Made by a program: the position numbers and the translations under genes
Shown: positions 22,530 through 33,560 of the stretch, in pieces
Numbering within the stretch: position 1 is the stretch's first letter
Layout: each line of letters begins with the position of its first letter
Notes under the pieces: generated by a model
What the model was told of the DNA's origin: nothing
What the model saw: only the letters and a program-made list of their open reading frames with translations
The model's database searches: none
NCBI GenBank assembly: GCA_946122785.1
Contig: CAMGYJ010000005.1
Span: 87,848,547 to 87,912,546, forward strand
Source: Linum tenue
Lineage: Eukaryota > Streptophyta > Magnoliopsida > Malpighiales > Linaceae
Length of the DNA stretch: 64,000 nt
Reading direction: 5' to 3'

Positions 22530-24799
22530 TGATTCGGGTCCAATTGTACACTTTTTATCCCCGTTTTCCATAGACGTTTGATGTTTTTGTACTCCATGAG
22601 GTGTGGTTTTTATGCTAGGTTGTGCTTTGTTTTAATATGTTTCAGACCCTAGCAGGTGGAACTATGCCCAGAATCGAAAGTGGGACGAAAGGGCGCGGAA
22701 ACAAGTCAAAGAAGGGAAGCAGTTGAGGATCAGGGAAACCATCCCACTTTCACTCCCCAAGCCTTGCGATAACATCGCTCTATCCCCTATTTTACGCCAT
22801 TGAGAGCAATGTTGAGCTTAGGTGTGGGAGGTAGTTTATTATTATGCTTGTGTGTTGTGTTGTGTTGATTGCTTGGAGCCTTGATGTATGCCCAAATTTT
22901 CAAAATTTGAGGGGTCCAAGCATTGCATGATCAAAATGGTCGGTTTGTGGGTGAATCTCGTGTTTATTGGCATTGACCTTAAATCGATTGCATGTGATTA
23001 AGTGTTTCCTATGATGATGACTGAGAGTTGCTTTAGGTTTGTGCAAAAACTTAGTTCTCGTGTGTGCTTAAACGAATGGACGTCTTGACTTGGTTACCCT
23101 TTGATCACAACTGGCTTGCATAGAATTTTGTGAAATTGGAATAGACGATTGGGTGATTAGGTAGCCATGTAGTTTTATGTCGTTGGTTTTTTTCTTGTGT
23201 GATAGATCCCTCCCGCCATGGTGTGTAACATTCACCGTTGTTACTAGTGAGTATGATGGAGCCATAGGATTAGTCCACGTCCAAAAAGTTGATTGTCCCA
23301 AAATATTTTATCCCATAGTCAACCCCTTTGAGTCGTGTGACTTTGGGGGGTCGTTCTAATGTTAGGATCTTTGTGCTTATTGAGTATAATGTGGATTGAT
23401 AGAACAAGCGCCCCCCCCCCATCCTTTCTTCGTGTAAAACGTGAGTCATCCTTGTGTCCTGGAGCTTTCCCTTTTTTAGCTCCATTGAGGTTTTACATAG
23501 GAGGATTTTGCAAGGTGCTTGCTAGGATTGAAGAGGCAGTGTTGGAGGAAGTTCTTAATAGAGAGCATTTTTGTTAAGTGTTAAGTTGGCAAATATTTAA
23601 CTCTCTAGTACCCCCCTCGAAAAAAAAAAAGAAAAAGAAAAGAAAGAGAGAAGAGAAAGTTGAAAAGGAAAGGAAACGAAAAAGAGGTAATAAAAGGGGG
23701 TAAATAAAAGTAGAGAGTTGCCACAAAGGTCTAAGTGTATGCTCTAGATAGGGTTTCTTGGCACTCAAGCCATTGAGACACCTAAGTGATTGTGACCTCC
23801 TTCACTACTATGATTGAGATGTGGATAGCAAGAATAAACCGAGTAAGTGTGCTTGAATGTAGTTCGTGTTTGGTAGTTGTTTGGAAGAAGGGAAGAGCGG
23901 TTTTTAACTTATGCTAGTGGTCGTTGAGTGTAGTGAAGATTCGTAGTCGAAGCCATAGAACCTTCGGTTTTAGGTTGAAGATGTAAGACCTCATGCTATG
24001 TTTGCCACCACCCAAAGATACATTTTCCCCATGTCCAAGACAATTGCTAGTCTTTTGAACCCATGTCTAAGACCTCCAGACAAGCTAGTGATGACAAATA
24101 TCCCATGAACTCTAGTATTTAGAGGTTGCCGCCGTGGTGGGGAGACGTTAGGGCTGAGTGTGATGATTGTGCACATCTTATGCACCGAATGGTCCTGACC
24201 CCACTGGTCAAGAGTGAGTGATTCATTCATATTTTGCATGTTCATATCTTACCGCGGTGAGGACCTCATATTTTGCATGTTCATATCTTACCCCGGTGAG
24301 GACCTATCTTGCCCCTTCGTTTGTGCCTTGGACTTGAAACCTATGCATGGTTAGTTGTGGTTGGTGAGTAGCTTTGTCAAGACTTGTGTTGGTTTAAGAA
24401 CAGGGTGAGAACTTTTCATTTGCACGCTCTTGATGCAATTTGAATGTCGTTTGTGGTGGATGCTGGTATTGAGATTCACTGCTTTGAGCCCTTTGATATG
24501 TACCCAAGTTATCTTGTTAGGTTGAAATAGTACCTTGTTTGGAAATGGTTTGCTTGGGCACAAGCAAACGCCTAATTGTGGGGGGAGTGATTCGGATCCA
24601 AATTGTACACTTTTTATCCCCTTTTTCCTTAAACGTTTGATGCTTTTGTACTCCGTGAGGTGTGGTTTTACGCTAGGTTGTACTTTTTTAAGTATGTTTG
24701 AGACCCTAGCAAGTGAAACTAACCTCAGAATCGAAAGTGAGACGAAAAGGCACGAAAACAAGTCAAAGAGGGGAAGCAACTGAGGATCACAACCCAAGA

Positions 24800-25040
24800 T
24801 GAGTTTTCACAATCTTAGGACCGTGATAAGAGCTCACAGACCGTGAAGCGCCGAGGGCCCATGAGCAATTGCACGTCTCACGGGCTCCTAGTCAGTTCAC
24901 GTTCATAAGACAGTGAACCAAAGCCCCAGACGTGAATAGACTAAATTAAACGGTGCGTATCAGTTCAACATCACGGTCTAGGAGGAATGTTCACGGCCGT
25001 TAACTAAGACCGTGAACTGACAGCGACCTGGGTATAAAAG
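24800..25040 (+). promoter_or_regulatory. U3 inverted-repeat cluster and TATA of LTR-5
   Basis: Near-dyad GTTCACGGCCGTTAAC at 24989-25004. Additional CCGTGA/TCACGG half-sites lie from ~24830. The TATA box is 28 bp after the dyad. Confidence 0.7.
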
Positions 25041-25694
25041 GAGGGCTGAGGTGAAGGAAAGAAGGGGAGAGATCTAGTGTGTCAAACTTCTTCTTCTTCA
25101 AATTTCTAGAGTGAGAAAGTGACAGACCAAAGAAGAGAAGAAGCTAGGGTTTCATCTTCAAACAAGATTTTGGGAATTTCTTCCCCAAAAGAGGATCTCT
25201 TCAACATAAGGAGCAAGGTTAGCATCTCCATGATGGTTTCCCTTCTTCTCCCTTGTGTTTTCCCTTCTCCTAGCATGGAGTAGTCCGTTATTTCACTTGC
25301 GTGTTTGTAAACCATAGCTACAATTATGTGAATGTTTGTATCGGTTGAATGTTTTTTGTGTGGATGTGTTTTAATATGAATTTGGAGGTATTTTCATGGA
25401 AGATTGTGGTGTGTGTTTGCCTATGAATCTATTTTCCATTCTAACCTAGGTAGAGAGAAAACTCTATTTCTTTGAGAGAGGCTTGCTGAGCTGGGTTTTC
25501 TTAGGAAAATCTTGTCTCTTATCTAGGTTAATGTAGAGCAACCATCTTTGTTTGTATTATCACCTAGGGTTGGTTATAATTTATCCGTCAGAACTCGGAT
25601 TCGAAGGCAAAGTCTTGGCAACCCTTAGTCAATAGGTCAGAGAGCTACTTTGGTGGCTTGAATAGAATTCTCTTGACCTATTGACCAAGAGAGT

Positions 25695-27126
25695 TGATTC
25701 GGGGCTAAATGTGCACCTTTTATCCTCGTTTCTCTTTGACGTTTGTGGCATTTGAGCTCTCAAAAGGGTGGTTTTACGCTAAGTTTCTTGTGTTTCAATG
25801 TGTTTCATAGTCTAACAGGTGAAACCAACCCCGGAGTTGAAAGTTGGAAGAAAAGGCGCAAAGACCGTGCAAAGAGGAGGATTCAGCCACAGTTCGCGGT
25901 CAAACATTAGAGTTCACGGTTGCCATGACCGTGAACCGGAACCACAAATCATGAATCACGAAGCGTCAGGAGGGGTTTCAGAGGTTACTGACGCCGAGGT
26001 AGTTCACGGTCTTCAAGACCGTGAACTGGAGCCATGGATCGTGAACTCCTTAAGAGAAGTTGCGCATTTTGATCTGTGTTCGCGGTCACCGCCTGATGTT
26101 CACGGTCGTGAACTGGGCGCAGCCTGACTATAAATTGAGAGCTGAAAAGAAGAAGAAGGGGGGGCCAAAGTGAGTGAAACCTTCTTCTTCTTGAAACCCT
26201 AGAGAGAGAAAGCACGAACCAAGACAGAGAAGAGGCTAGGGTTTGCTCAAAGTGAAATTTTGGAAGTTCCTCTTCAAAAGAGGATCTCTACAAGCACAAA
26301 CAGAGTTGGAGGCATCACAATGATGGCTTCTTTCTTCATCCTTTGTGTTCTTCCTTTGTCTAGCATGGAGTAGTTTCCCTTTTCACTTGGGTGTTATAGA
26401 ACCGTAACTTCTATCATGTAATTGATTGTGTGGATTGAATGATTGTGTGATGGTGGTGTTTAATTTAAGATTGAGGTATTTTTCATGGTGATTGTCCATT
26501 GTGTGTGCTTGGAAATATATTGTGCTATTCTAACCTAGGTTAGAGAGAAGCTCCCTTATCTTAAGAGGCTCAAATTAAGCTGAGTTTTCTTAGGCATTCC
26601 ACGCCTCCTAACTAGGTTAATGAAGGGCAAACCTCTAACTTGAATTAGACACCTAAGTTAATTGTTATTATGTCGTCCAAACCTTGGTTTGAGGGAGAAG
26701 GCAAGTCAACCCTCAATTGCATGAGCAAAGAGGGCTACAATTGTAGCATATAATGCTTTCATTGGCCTAACAATTGAGAGGATGGTTTCTAACCACTGTT
26801 GCACCCCCTACGGGTCACAATTGCATTGTCACACACCGGTTCATTTGATCCCGCGGTTCATGGTAGTTAGTTAGGGCGAAGCAACTCCCGAGTGAAGCTT
26901 CTCACCAAGAGTTTTCCACCCTTTTACTTTTCAAGTCTTGCTTTTAAATAGTAGACTGTAGAGATTTCAACAAACAACATTCAGCTAGATAATGATTCAA
27001 ACAATTTAAGTAGGGGTACATGGGTCGGCTCGGGTTGATATTTAAACATACTTGCCCTATAAGCACCCATATAAGGTTTATACTTGGGCCTTAGTGGGAT
27101 TTTATTGTGATATTCGGAGCGAGTCA
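25695..27126 (+). repeat. LTR-6: solo LTR inside LTR-5, 1432 bp
   Basis: Starts TGATTCGGGGC, ends GATATTCGGAGCGAGTCA. Perfect TSD AGAGT at 25690-25694 and 27127-27131. TATA box TATAAATT at 26129-26136. This is the youngest layer of the nest at this point. Confidence 0.93.
25880..26136 (+). promoter_or_regulatory. U3 inverted-repeat cluster and TATA of LTR-6
   Basis: Perfect hairpin at 26001-26027 with 13-bp arms (AGTTCACGGTCTT / AAGACCGTGAACT) and a 1-nt centre. Tight dyad GTTCACGGTCGTGAAC at 26098-26113. The TATA box is 16 bp further on. Confidence 0.78.
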
Positions 27127-27468
27127 AGAGTGGTGTTTGTTCACTTGTTGCACTTCCCTACGATTTACAACCTCCTTACCACACGTGACCATTCGATCCG
27201 ACAACTCATAATTGATAGCTAGGGGGAGCAACAACCGTGTGAAGCCTTCTCAATTAGTGTCAAATCCATTTACTTTTCCAAATGTTTTAGCTATAGATCG
27301 TCGTTTTCACCTAAAATCAATCACTAAATAATGTTTCTAACAATCGAAGTAGGGGTACATGGACCGGCCTGGGTTGATATTTAAACATACTTGTCCGATA
27401 TTGTACCCAATTAAGGTTTATACTTGGTCCCTAATTGGGAGTTTTATTGTGATATTCGGGACGAGTCA

Positions 27469-27890
27469 CCACCTTAATCGAGCCATCTTCATTGAATCAT
27501 CGAAGAGGTAGGTTATTGGATGAATCTTGGTTTTTAACCCCAACTTCTTCACACAACTCGCACTCACCACATTTGTGCAGCTTCCTCCATCAATCAGAAC
27601 CAAAAGTAGCTTACCATCTACTACACATCACATATAAAAGAGGTCCTCTCTCTACACAAGCTCTTCATTTGGTTGGATGTTCAATAACCTTCCAGCCACA
27701 AACAACTTTCCTGGAGTTGCTTCCATCTTTAGAGTCTCATCAACTTCAGAATCAGATGTGCCCTTTTCTTCATGTGATTCTTCATATTCGGACACATACT
27801 CATCGTTCTCTAACAGAATCAATGCCCTTCATATCATCTTACGTGTCAATAGGTCTACGCCTATCTCTTTCCTCCTTTGTGCATAATTAA
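27469..27890 (-). pseudogene. Gypsy aspartic protease, active-site part
   Basis: Encodes IDGGSCTNVVSASCVKKLGL, with the D-G-G-S active site typical of this group of plant gypsy proteases, preceded by an acidic stretch (YVSEYEESHEEKG). It joins the C-terminal half at 22529 once the nested element is ignored. At least two in-frame stops lie upstream of the active site. Confidence 0.75.
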
Positions 27891-28665
27891 TCCCACTAAA
27901 ATTTTGACTTGTATTTGATATATTCATTTTGTATGTCAGGTATGATACATGTGATTAATCTCAAGATGAAAATAATAACAATGGCTAATACCACTACAAC
28001 ACCCGAACTATCGCGAAAATGCCACTTGTGTCCTATTGTTTCCAATATTCCATCTGTGTCCTGAACTATGATACTTTGTGTCATTTGTATCCTTTTAATT
28101 TTGTTCACCGTTAAAGATAACAGTTGACCAAATGGCGGTCAACGCGAAGTTGACTTTTGTTGACGTGGCAAAAAATCTGGCTGCCACATAGATGTCACGT
28201 CACTAACCTCGTATTTTTTAAATTTAAATTAAAAAAAATTGAGTTAAAATTAAAAAAAACTGTAAATTCAATTATAGTATTAAAAAAACTAAAATTAAAA
28301 CAAAATAAAAATGGAAATAGAACTCCATTGGCGGTGCTTCCAGATCTGCTTCTAGGGAAGAACACGGTCTGTAGATCTCCTCCCACTCCTATTTTCATAT
28401 CTGAAGAGGCGTCATCGTACGAGGCGGGAGGCAGTACCCGGGGCGACGCCGACCTTCCTCTGCCGGCCAACTCCTCCTTCTTTCTTCTTCTTTGCGGTGA
28501 AAGGCAGGCAAGATCAATGATGCGAGACACTGCGGAATTGAAGCTCTGCCTCTCGGCTTCCAACAACAAAACACCGCCAGATCCGCGCTCGCCGTCGCCA
28601 TTTCCATCTCCTCTCCGCCGCTCCCAATAGCCTTGTCGATCTGTCAACGCCAAAACTTAGATCGG

Positions 28666-30088
28666 TGACACGCCAAAACAGAACACCAAACAATGGCCAA
28701 GTGTAACCAATGAAAGGGACTACAGTATAGTGGCACAAGTAATAAATATTGAATCCACGGGTCTCTAGAGTTACTATTACTTAGCTTTAGTTCATTATCT
28801 AGCAAACTAGATTAAGGATTGATTTATAAACTACTCTACTGACTACTCTACTAATTACAAGTTGTGAACTCACTTAGGTATGATTCCCCCTAGCTCCTCA
28901 ATTAGGTCCAAGTTGCAATTACCTTTGGTTGATCTACTGTTGATTAAACTGCGGAAGATCCGACAGTAGCTTGGAATCTCTTAAGCTGACCAAGCCCTCT
29001 CAGTCCAACTACCCGGCAGGCGACTAACCTTTACCGGGATAGAAAGCTGAGGCTAGGAACACAGAACTCCACTACCGGAATTGGATTCCAGTACAAAGCA
29101 GTAGATTGACTAACTATCGTATAACCAATTCACCACTATCAATCAAGGAAGCTCTCTTAACCTAATCAGATTCTATCTATCATAGGTTAAAGCAGAAATC
29201 AAGAGAATTTGATCAAGATTCAATTGACTCAATAAATCATGCCTCAATCGATTATAATCAAACAATATAGCATCCAAAACTTCATACAAAAAAGATCCTA
29301 ACACATGGAACTAGGGTTCCTCAAAACCTAAGTGAAGGGAAGTTACTCCATAGAGAAGAGAGAGAGTGCAGAAATCTGATCTAGATCTTCAATCTCCACC
29401 TCCAAGCTTGATTCCTGAGCTCCAATGGCGAAGAAATCCTCCAAAATAGCTCCAAGAATATTCCCAAGTCGCTCTCTCTCTCTAGGGTTCGTCCCTTGGG
29501 TGTTTGGGAACCAAAACCCAGCTCCTCCTTTTCCTTTGGCTCGAATCTTCCTCAAAAACCCGATTCTGGGCGAATTACGGGCTGAATTACGGTCGTAATT
29601 CTTCCATGCCCGTATTTTGCCCAAAACACGCGTTTTGGTTAAGTTTCAGCGCACCCAAAGCTCCTCTCGGCAGTGAAATACGGGCATGGGAGGCCAAATT
29701 ACGATCGTAATTCTCCTGGTCGTAATTCTTCCTCCTCTTCTGTTCAAAGCTTCGTTTCTCCCTCGTCCGGACTCCAAATCAGTCGCCGTTTGAACCCAGA
29801 CGCTCGTGGTTTTGTCCTCTTTCTTTTCATAATAATCTTACATGATAATTTTTCCATAATATGAGGTAGAAATCCATTATTCCTCAGGTCATGCTCGTGT
29901 TTCTTCTCCCGAATTGCCAAATGATCTCCGATTAACTTGAAACTTGCGCCTACACTTCACTTTATGTGCTAGGCCCTGAAATGTGACAAAATAACACAAC
30001 CTAGCGTAAAATAGTACAAGAAAGCAGAAACTCAAGCCGAAATGATCAAGAAACGAGGGTGCAAACATGTGCAAATCCGATGTTATCA
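28666..30088 (-). repeat. LTR-A: solo LTR, 1423 bp, minus orientation
   Basis: Forward start TGACACGCC, end GATGTTATCA; perfect TSD ATCGG at 28661-28665 and 30089-30093. On the minus strand it starts TGATAACATCGG and contains the ACGCTAGGTTGTG...GGCCTAGCAC pair. It is clearly the same family as LTR-B (40718-42137): for example, GATTAAACTGCGGAAGATCC and GACAGTAGCTTGGAATCTCT occur in both. Confidence 0.92.
29560..29745 (-). promoter_or_regulatory. Inverted-repeat cluster of LTR-A (AATTAC/GTAATT arms)
   Basis: Dyad GAATTACGGTCGTAATTC at 29584-29601 and a perfect 16-bp palindrome AATTACGATCGTAATT at 29697-29712, plus half-sites CGAATTACGGG and GGTCGTAATTC. No convincing TATA box was found in this copy. 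Confidence 0.7.
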
Positions 30089-30716
30089 ATCGGCGATTCC
30101 CCAATCGGCGACCCTGCTTCTCTAAACTTTTCTCTGGCGACGCCGAGGGATTCAACAAATCCGCGACCTCCTCACTCCCTCCTCCTTCATTGCTCCTCGA
30201 TTGCGACAACTGGCGCCTCAAACCGGCGCCTCAGATGGGTGCGCCTTGGCTGTAGAAGTGGTCGAGACAGATCTTCGACAACAAAGAAGAAGGGGTTGGA
30301 GTGGATCCCTAAGAGAGAAAAATCAAGCAGGAGAGAGGGGAAATTAGAGGGAGCGGCGAGGAGGAGATGGAAATGGCGACAGCGAGCGCGGATCCGGCGG
30401 TGTTTTGTTAAAATGCAGAGATTTGTGTGGGTGGGACGAATGGATTAGTGGGTTAAGTTTTTATTTTATTTTATATTTTAATTATTTCTTTTTCTTATTT
30501 TATTAATATTAGATGGAAAAAAATTAATATTAAAAATTTCACGTCAGATGCCACATCAGTGCTGACTAGATTTTCTGTTGAAAACTAACGGTCAACAAAA
30601 GTCAAACACTAACGAAATCATAGTTCAGGACACAGATGGAAAATTGGAAACAATAGGACACAAGTGGCATATTCGCGATAGTTCGGGTGTTGTAGTGGTA
30701 TTAGCCCTAATAATAA

Positions 30717-31080
30717 TAATACTTAAGTGTTCAATTTTAACTAATCACATGTTATAATTTGTGGTATCATTTTTTTTAGCTTATAAATTTTAACAAGTCA
30801 AAACTATGTTATTTCATAGTATCGAAGCAATCTATGATACATAATTTCTTTCTAAAATTAAACCAGACATATTTGCTCACATAATCTACGTGTTAAACTT
30901 CATATAGGGTGAGATATAATTTTACAATCCTAAGAATTATCAAAATCAAACTCATATAGATCGATTTGTTCATACTTCGGTAATCAAGTTGGCTCTCTGG
31001 CCACAATGTTGAGAGCAGAGACATCTCATGAGCTCTATACGAGCCAGCTCATGAGTCGAGCTAGCTCGCAAACTCCATGA
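30717..31080. other. Spacer without recognised gene
   Basis: AT-rich to ~30960, then GAGCTC/GAGCTAG-rich words (31030-31080) that look like the edge of another small DNA element, which carries the hAT insertion. No open frames. Confidence 0.4.
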
Positions 31081-31088
31081 GCTGCAGC

Positions 31089-31606
31089 CAGTGTTCAAGA
31101 AGACGCGATTAATCTCTCGCCTAGGCGCGATTAGTAGCTAGGCAGGAGGAAATCGCCTCGTCCAGCCCTGGGCGATTGATCTAGGCGTGCTAAACAATTA
31201 ATCTCCATAGAAAACACCTAATCGGTGCCTAGGCGCTCGGAGGCGTGTTTTCAGTCTTGAGGGTGACGCCCAAAACAACTAATAAAGGGGGAAAGTGTAG
31301 CATTTTTGTGAAAATCCCAAACCCTATTCTATTTCCCATTTCCAATTGACCAGCCGCTCCCCCTCATCATTCGAGCAGCGAGGTCCCTCCTCATGGTTGG
31401 GGACTTGGAATGTTTGGGATTGTGAAAAAGGGTTGTATGTCTATATGAATGGATGAATAATGATATCGCGACTTGGGTTTTTGTGAAATGTGGCTTATCT
31501 ATCATATTATTTTCAACGTTTAATCTCGCCTAGGCAACGACTAATCGGCCTGGCGCTGGGCGGTGCCTCCTCGCCTAGATAGCGCCTAGCGTCTTCTTGA
31601 ACACTG
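31089..31606. mobile_element. Non-autonomous hAT element, 518 bp
   Basis: Perfect terminal inverted repeats of ~18 bp (CAGTGTTCAAGAAGACGC / GCGTCTTCTTGAACACTG) and a perfect 8-bp TSD GCTGCAGC at 31081-31088 and 31607-31614. Internal subterminal words GCCTAGGCG and CGATTA recur. No coding capacity. Confidence 0.93.
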
Positions 31607-31614
31607 GCTGCAGC

Positions 31615-33030
31615 AGGCTTAGCTCAAGCTCCGCTCGTTACTAAACGACTGGAGTTTCGAACGAGTTTTCCTGAATAGAACGCCGAGTTGCTCGCAAGCA
31701 TCTTGGCTCCATCCCAGTAGGTTGGTCACACAAGATTTCGATCGTGCGAGCAACGTAGTGCACAACCCGCAACCCTTCATGGAGGTTTTATCGCTGGCAT
31801 TGCTCACAACATTCACGGTAACCCAGCTGTAGGGAAGCGTCCCATGGGGTGGCATCAAGGACTTTGTTTTGTTTGCACTCATACTTGGCTAATCAACCTT
31901 GGCTAGATTTCCAACTATCGTGCCAACCTCCGCGAGCCCACCTATCTCTTCGTTGAGAATTAGACTGAAGGCAACAAGGCGCCTATTACCTTCAGCCCAA
32001 TTGAAGGGGATGAACCTCCTGAATTTGACTCCACCTCTATCACTTCCATGTTGGGCTCGCTACCTCCCAGATCCGTAGGCAACCTTCTCGCTACGATGGA
32101 CATTACCCTTTTAACGTACAGGGTGGGTTTGCTATGGTAGACTGTTCTTCACGCTTCTAACCCCATTTGTGTGCTCAATTGACCATAAAAATTTCAAAAA
32201 TTTTGAAATAATTTCACCTCCAAAGCAATTCCAAAACCCATCTTACTTTGAATTTATATGATCTACATTAATACATTATCTAGGGGGCTACTTTAGTGTT
32301 TATGAAAGATGTCATCGCCAAGACACTAAAGAGCATTTAAAATGTTTGGATAGAGTGCTTATCATTGTCCTTTGTGAGTTCTTATACTCTGCCAAACGAG
32401 TCTCCTGCTCTCAAGAGCCTAATGGGGCCAAACTGTATCCTTATGCATTCGAAAATCCTACGTGACAAATCAATCTAAAAGACATTGCCTTTACAAATAA
32501 AGTGTGTATAAACTACATGTGAGGCAATCACTCATTGCACAGAGGGAATTGGAATGGAACAACTGAGCATCAGTTTGCGACTGTACAATGTTGCTTATCT
32601 AGTACAATCCTTCTCCAAGTGAAGTGCCATTCGAGAATTTTGGTTGGAAGGCACGAATAAATCTTCAGGCACCCCTCGTCTGCATTGCCTCCTCACATGG
32701 ATTGAGGAAAAGGAATGAAACGAAGGCCTTATGTGAGTGCTAATGTCCAAAAATTGCTTTTGCTTGATAAAGACTACAAAGTAAACCCACTTGTATTACA
32801 AAAAGTACAAAATCGACATGCTACGTATGAAAGAGAGAACATCTAAACTCTACTTGTCAAACCAAGGTTGAGATGTGTTTAAAATGTCTAAACAAATCTA
32901 CAAAGATCTTTATTAGATATGCACCTCATTGATGTGGTTTGCTTCTCTAAGTGCAAGGGTTGACATTGTAACCAGTTTATGATCCTACCTACGATCCTAA
33001 AGTCACGTGTCATCATAGCAGTTTAGTGAG
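31615..33030. other. No convincing gene; weak open frame at 31619-31882
   Basis: An 87-codon minus-strand frame (31619-31882) is cysteine-containing but matches no family I know. 31900-32130 reads coding-like on the plus strand (FSPIEGDEPPEFDS) with stops, and may be another retroelement shred. The rest is AT-rich and non-coding. Confidence 0.3.
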
Positions 33031-33560
33031 TTGTATGATTATGAGCAAGGTTTGTTTGGGGACAAGCAAAGTTCAAGTGTGGGGTTGTTTTATGACACAA
33101 AGAAAGTAATATATTAGTAATGAGAACCCATATATGGCTAGAATTACATGGTTTTCGCATATTTAAGGCCATAAAAGCTTGGATTTATTTGATAATCACT
33201 CAAGGTGCATGTAGTGGTGATCCTTATTCCTTCTTTTCTTATGATTCCTTTTGTATTTATGGATAACTAAACTCTAGATCTTTCAAAACATGTAAATCCT
33301 GGGGAGATGGATAAATTTCGTTATATGAATGAATTGATGTTTTAGCATAAGTTTGTGTTAATCGACTGTGTTTTAGGCAAGAGTTGCAACCCCTCTTAGT
33401 GTAGCTCTTGAAATCCAATTTCTAGAAAGGTGAGAGCGGACAAGGCCACCTCCTAATATCAATCATCAATCGATTAAATTGTGCGACACCTCAAACAAGA
33501 GATCTAAAAGGTCTTTGTTACCTATCAGCTTGGGTAATTGTTGCGACACAAGATAACAGG
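33031..33560 (+). mobile_element. LTR-retrotransposon 3' end relic (polypurine tract and LTR start)
   Basis: 33045-33085 reads GTTTGTTTGGGGACAAGCAA, then TTCAAGTGTGGGGTTG. This is the 'ggggacaagcaa...aagtgtgggg' signature that precedes the LTRs at 13462 and 24588. An LTR beginning near 33095 (TGACACAAAG) is likely, but its end and a TSD could not be fixed. Confidence 0.5.

Larger units (their letters stand above)
22530..27468 (+). mobile_element. Internally deleted LTR retrotransposon, nested in the gypsy protease
   Basis: TSD CCACC at 22525-22529 and 27469-27473. The 5' LTR starts at 22530 (TGATTCGGGTCC) but matches the 3' LTR for only ~200 bp (to ~22731). It then jumps into the non-coding 3' internal region (ATTTTACGCCATTGAGAGC, then a purine tract at ~22820). 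The polypurine tract GTGGGGGGAG (24578-24587) precedes the 3' LTR at 24588. All coding sequence has been lost by deletion. The 3' LTR carries a solo LTR (25695-27126). Confidence 0.88.
24588..27468 (+). repeat. LTR-5: 3' LTR of the nested element, interrupted by LTR-6
   Basis: Starts TGATTCGGATCC after the polypurine tract; ends GATATTCGGGACGAGTCA at 27468. Length without LTR-6 and one TSD is ~1444 bp. TATA box TATAAAAG at 25033-25040. The GCTAGG...CCTAGC pair is at ~24672-24710. Confidence 0.88.
16081..27890 (-). mobile_element. Ty3/gypsy element with nested insertions (host of the nest)
   Basis: One polyprotein gene on the minus strand, in pieces at 27890-27469, 22529-22241, 20831-20618, 19127-17598 and 16992-16081. 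Order is protease, RT, RNase H, integrase, as in Ty3/gypsy. The intervening segments are later insertions: an LTR element (22530-27468) and solo LTRs at 20832-22240, 19128-20617 and 16993-17592. Each has a 5-bp TSD, and coding sense resumes across the site when the insertion and one TSD copy are ignored. The gene has many stops and is dead. The 5' LTR and gag are not visible beyond 27890. Confidence 0.85.
27982..30707. mobile_element. Mutator-like (MULE) element with inverted gene-like arms
   Basis: Terminal inverted repeats begin TGGCTAATACCACTACAAC (left) and, in reverse complement, GGGCTAATACCACTACAAC (right). They are nearly identical for ~93 bp and similar with gaps for longer. Flanking 9-mers are TAATAACAA (27973-27981) and TAATAATAA (30708-30716), a MULE-size TSD with one mismatch in AT-rich sequence. 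Inner arms also invert: 28555-28625 pairs with 30345-30410 (CAAAACACCGCC.GATCCGC and neighbours). This GC-rich sequence looks coding and unlike the AT-rich TIRs. A solo LTR (28666-30088) fills the middle. No transposase is visible. Confidence 0.75.

Noticed and set aside
28195..28653. 150-codon frames on both strands
   Set aside because: They lie in the GC-rich captured arm of a MULE with no gene structure.
31619..31882. 87-codon minus-strand frame as a gene
   Set aside because: No family, no introns and no promoter; it is flanked by transposon remains.
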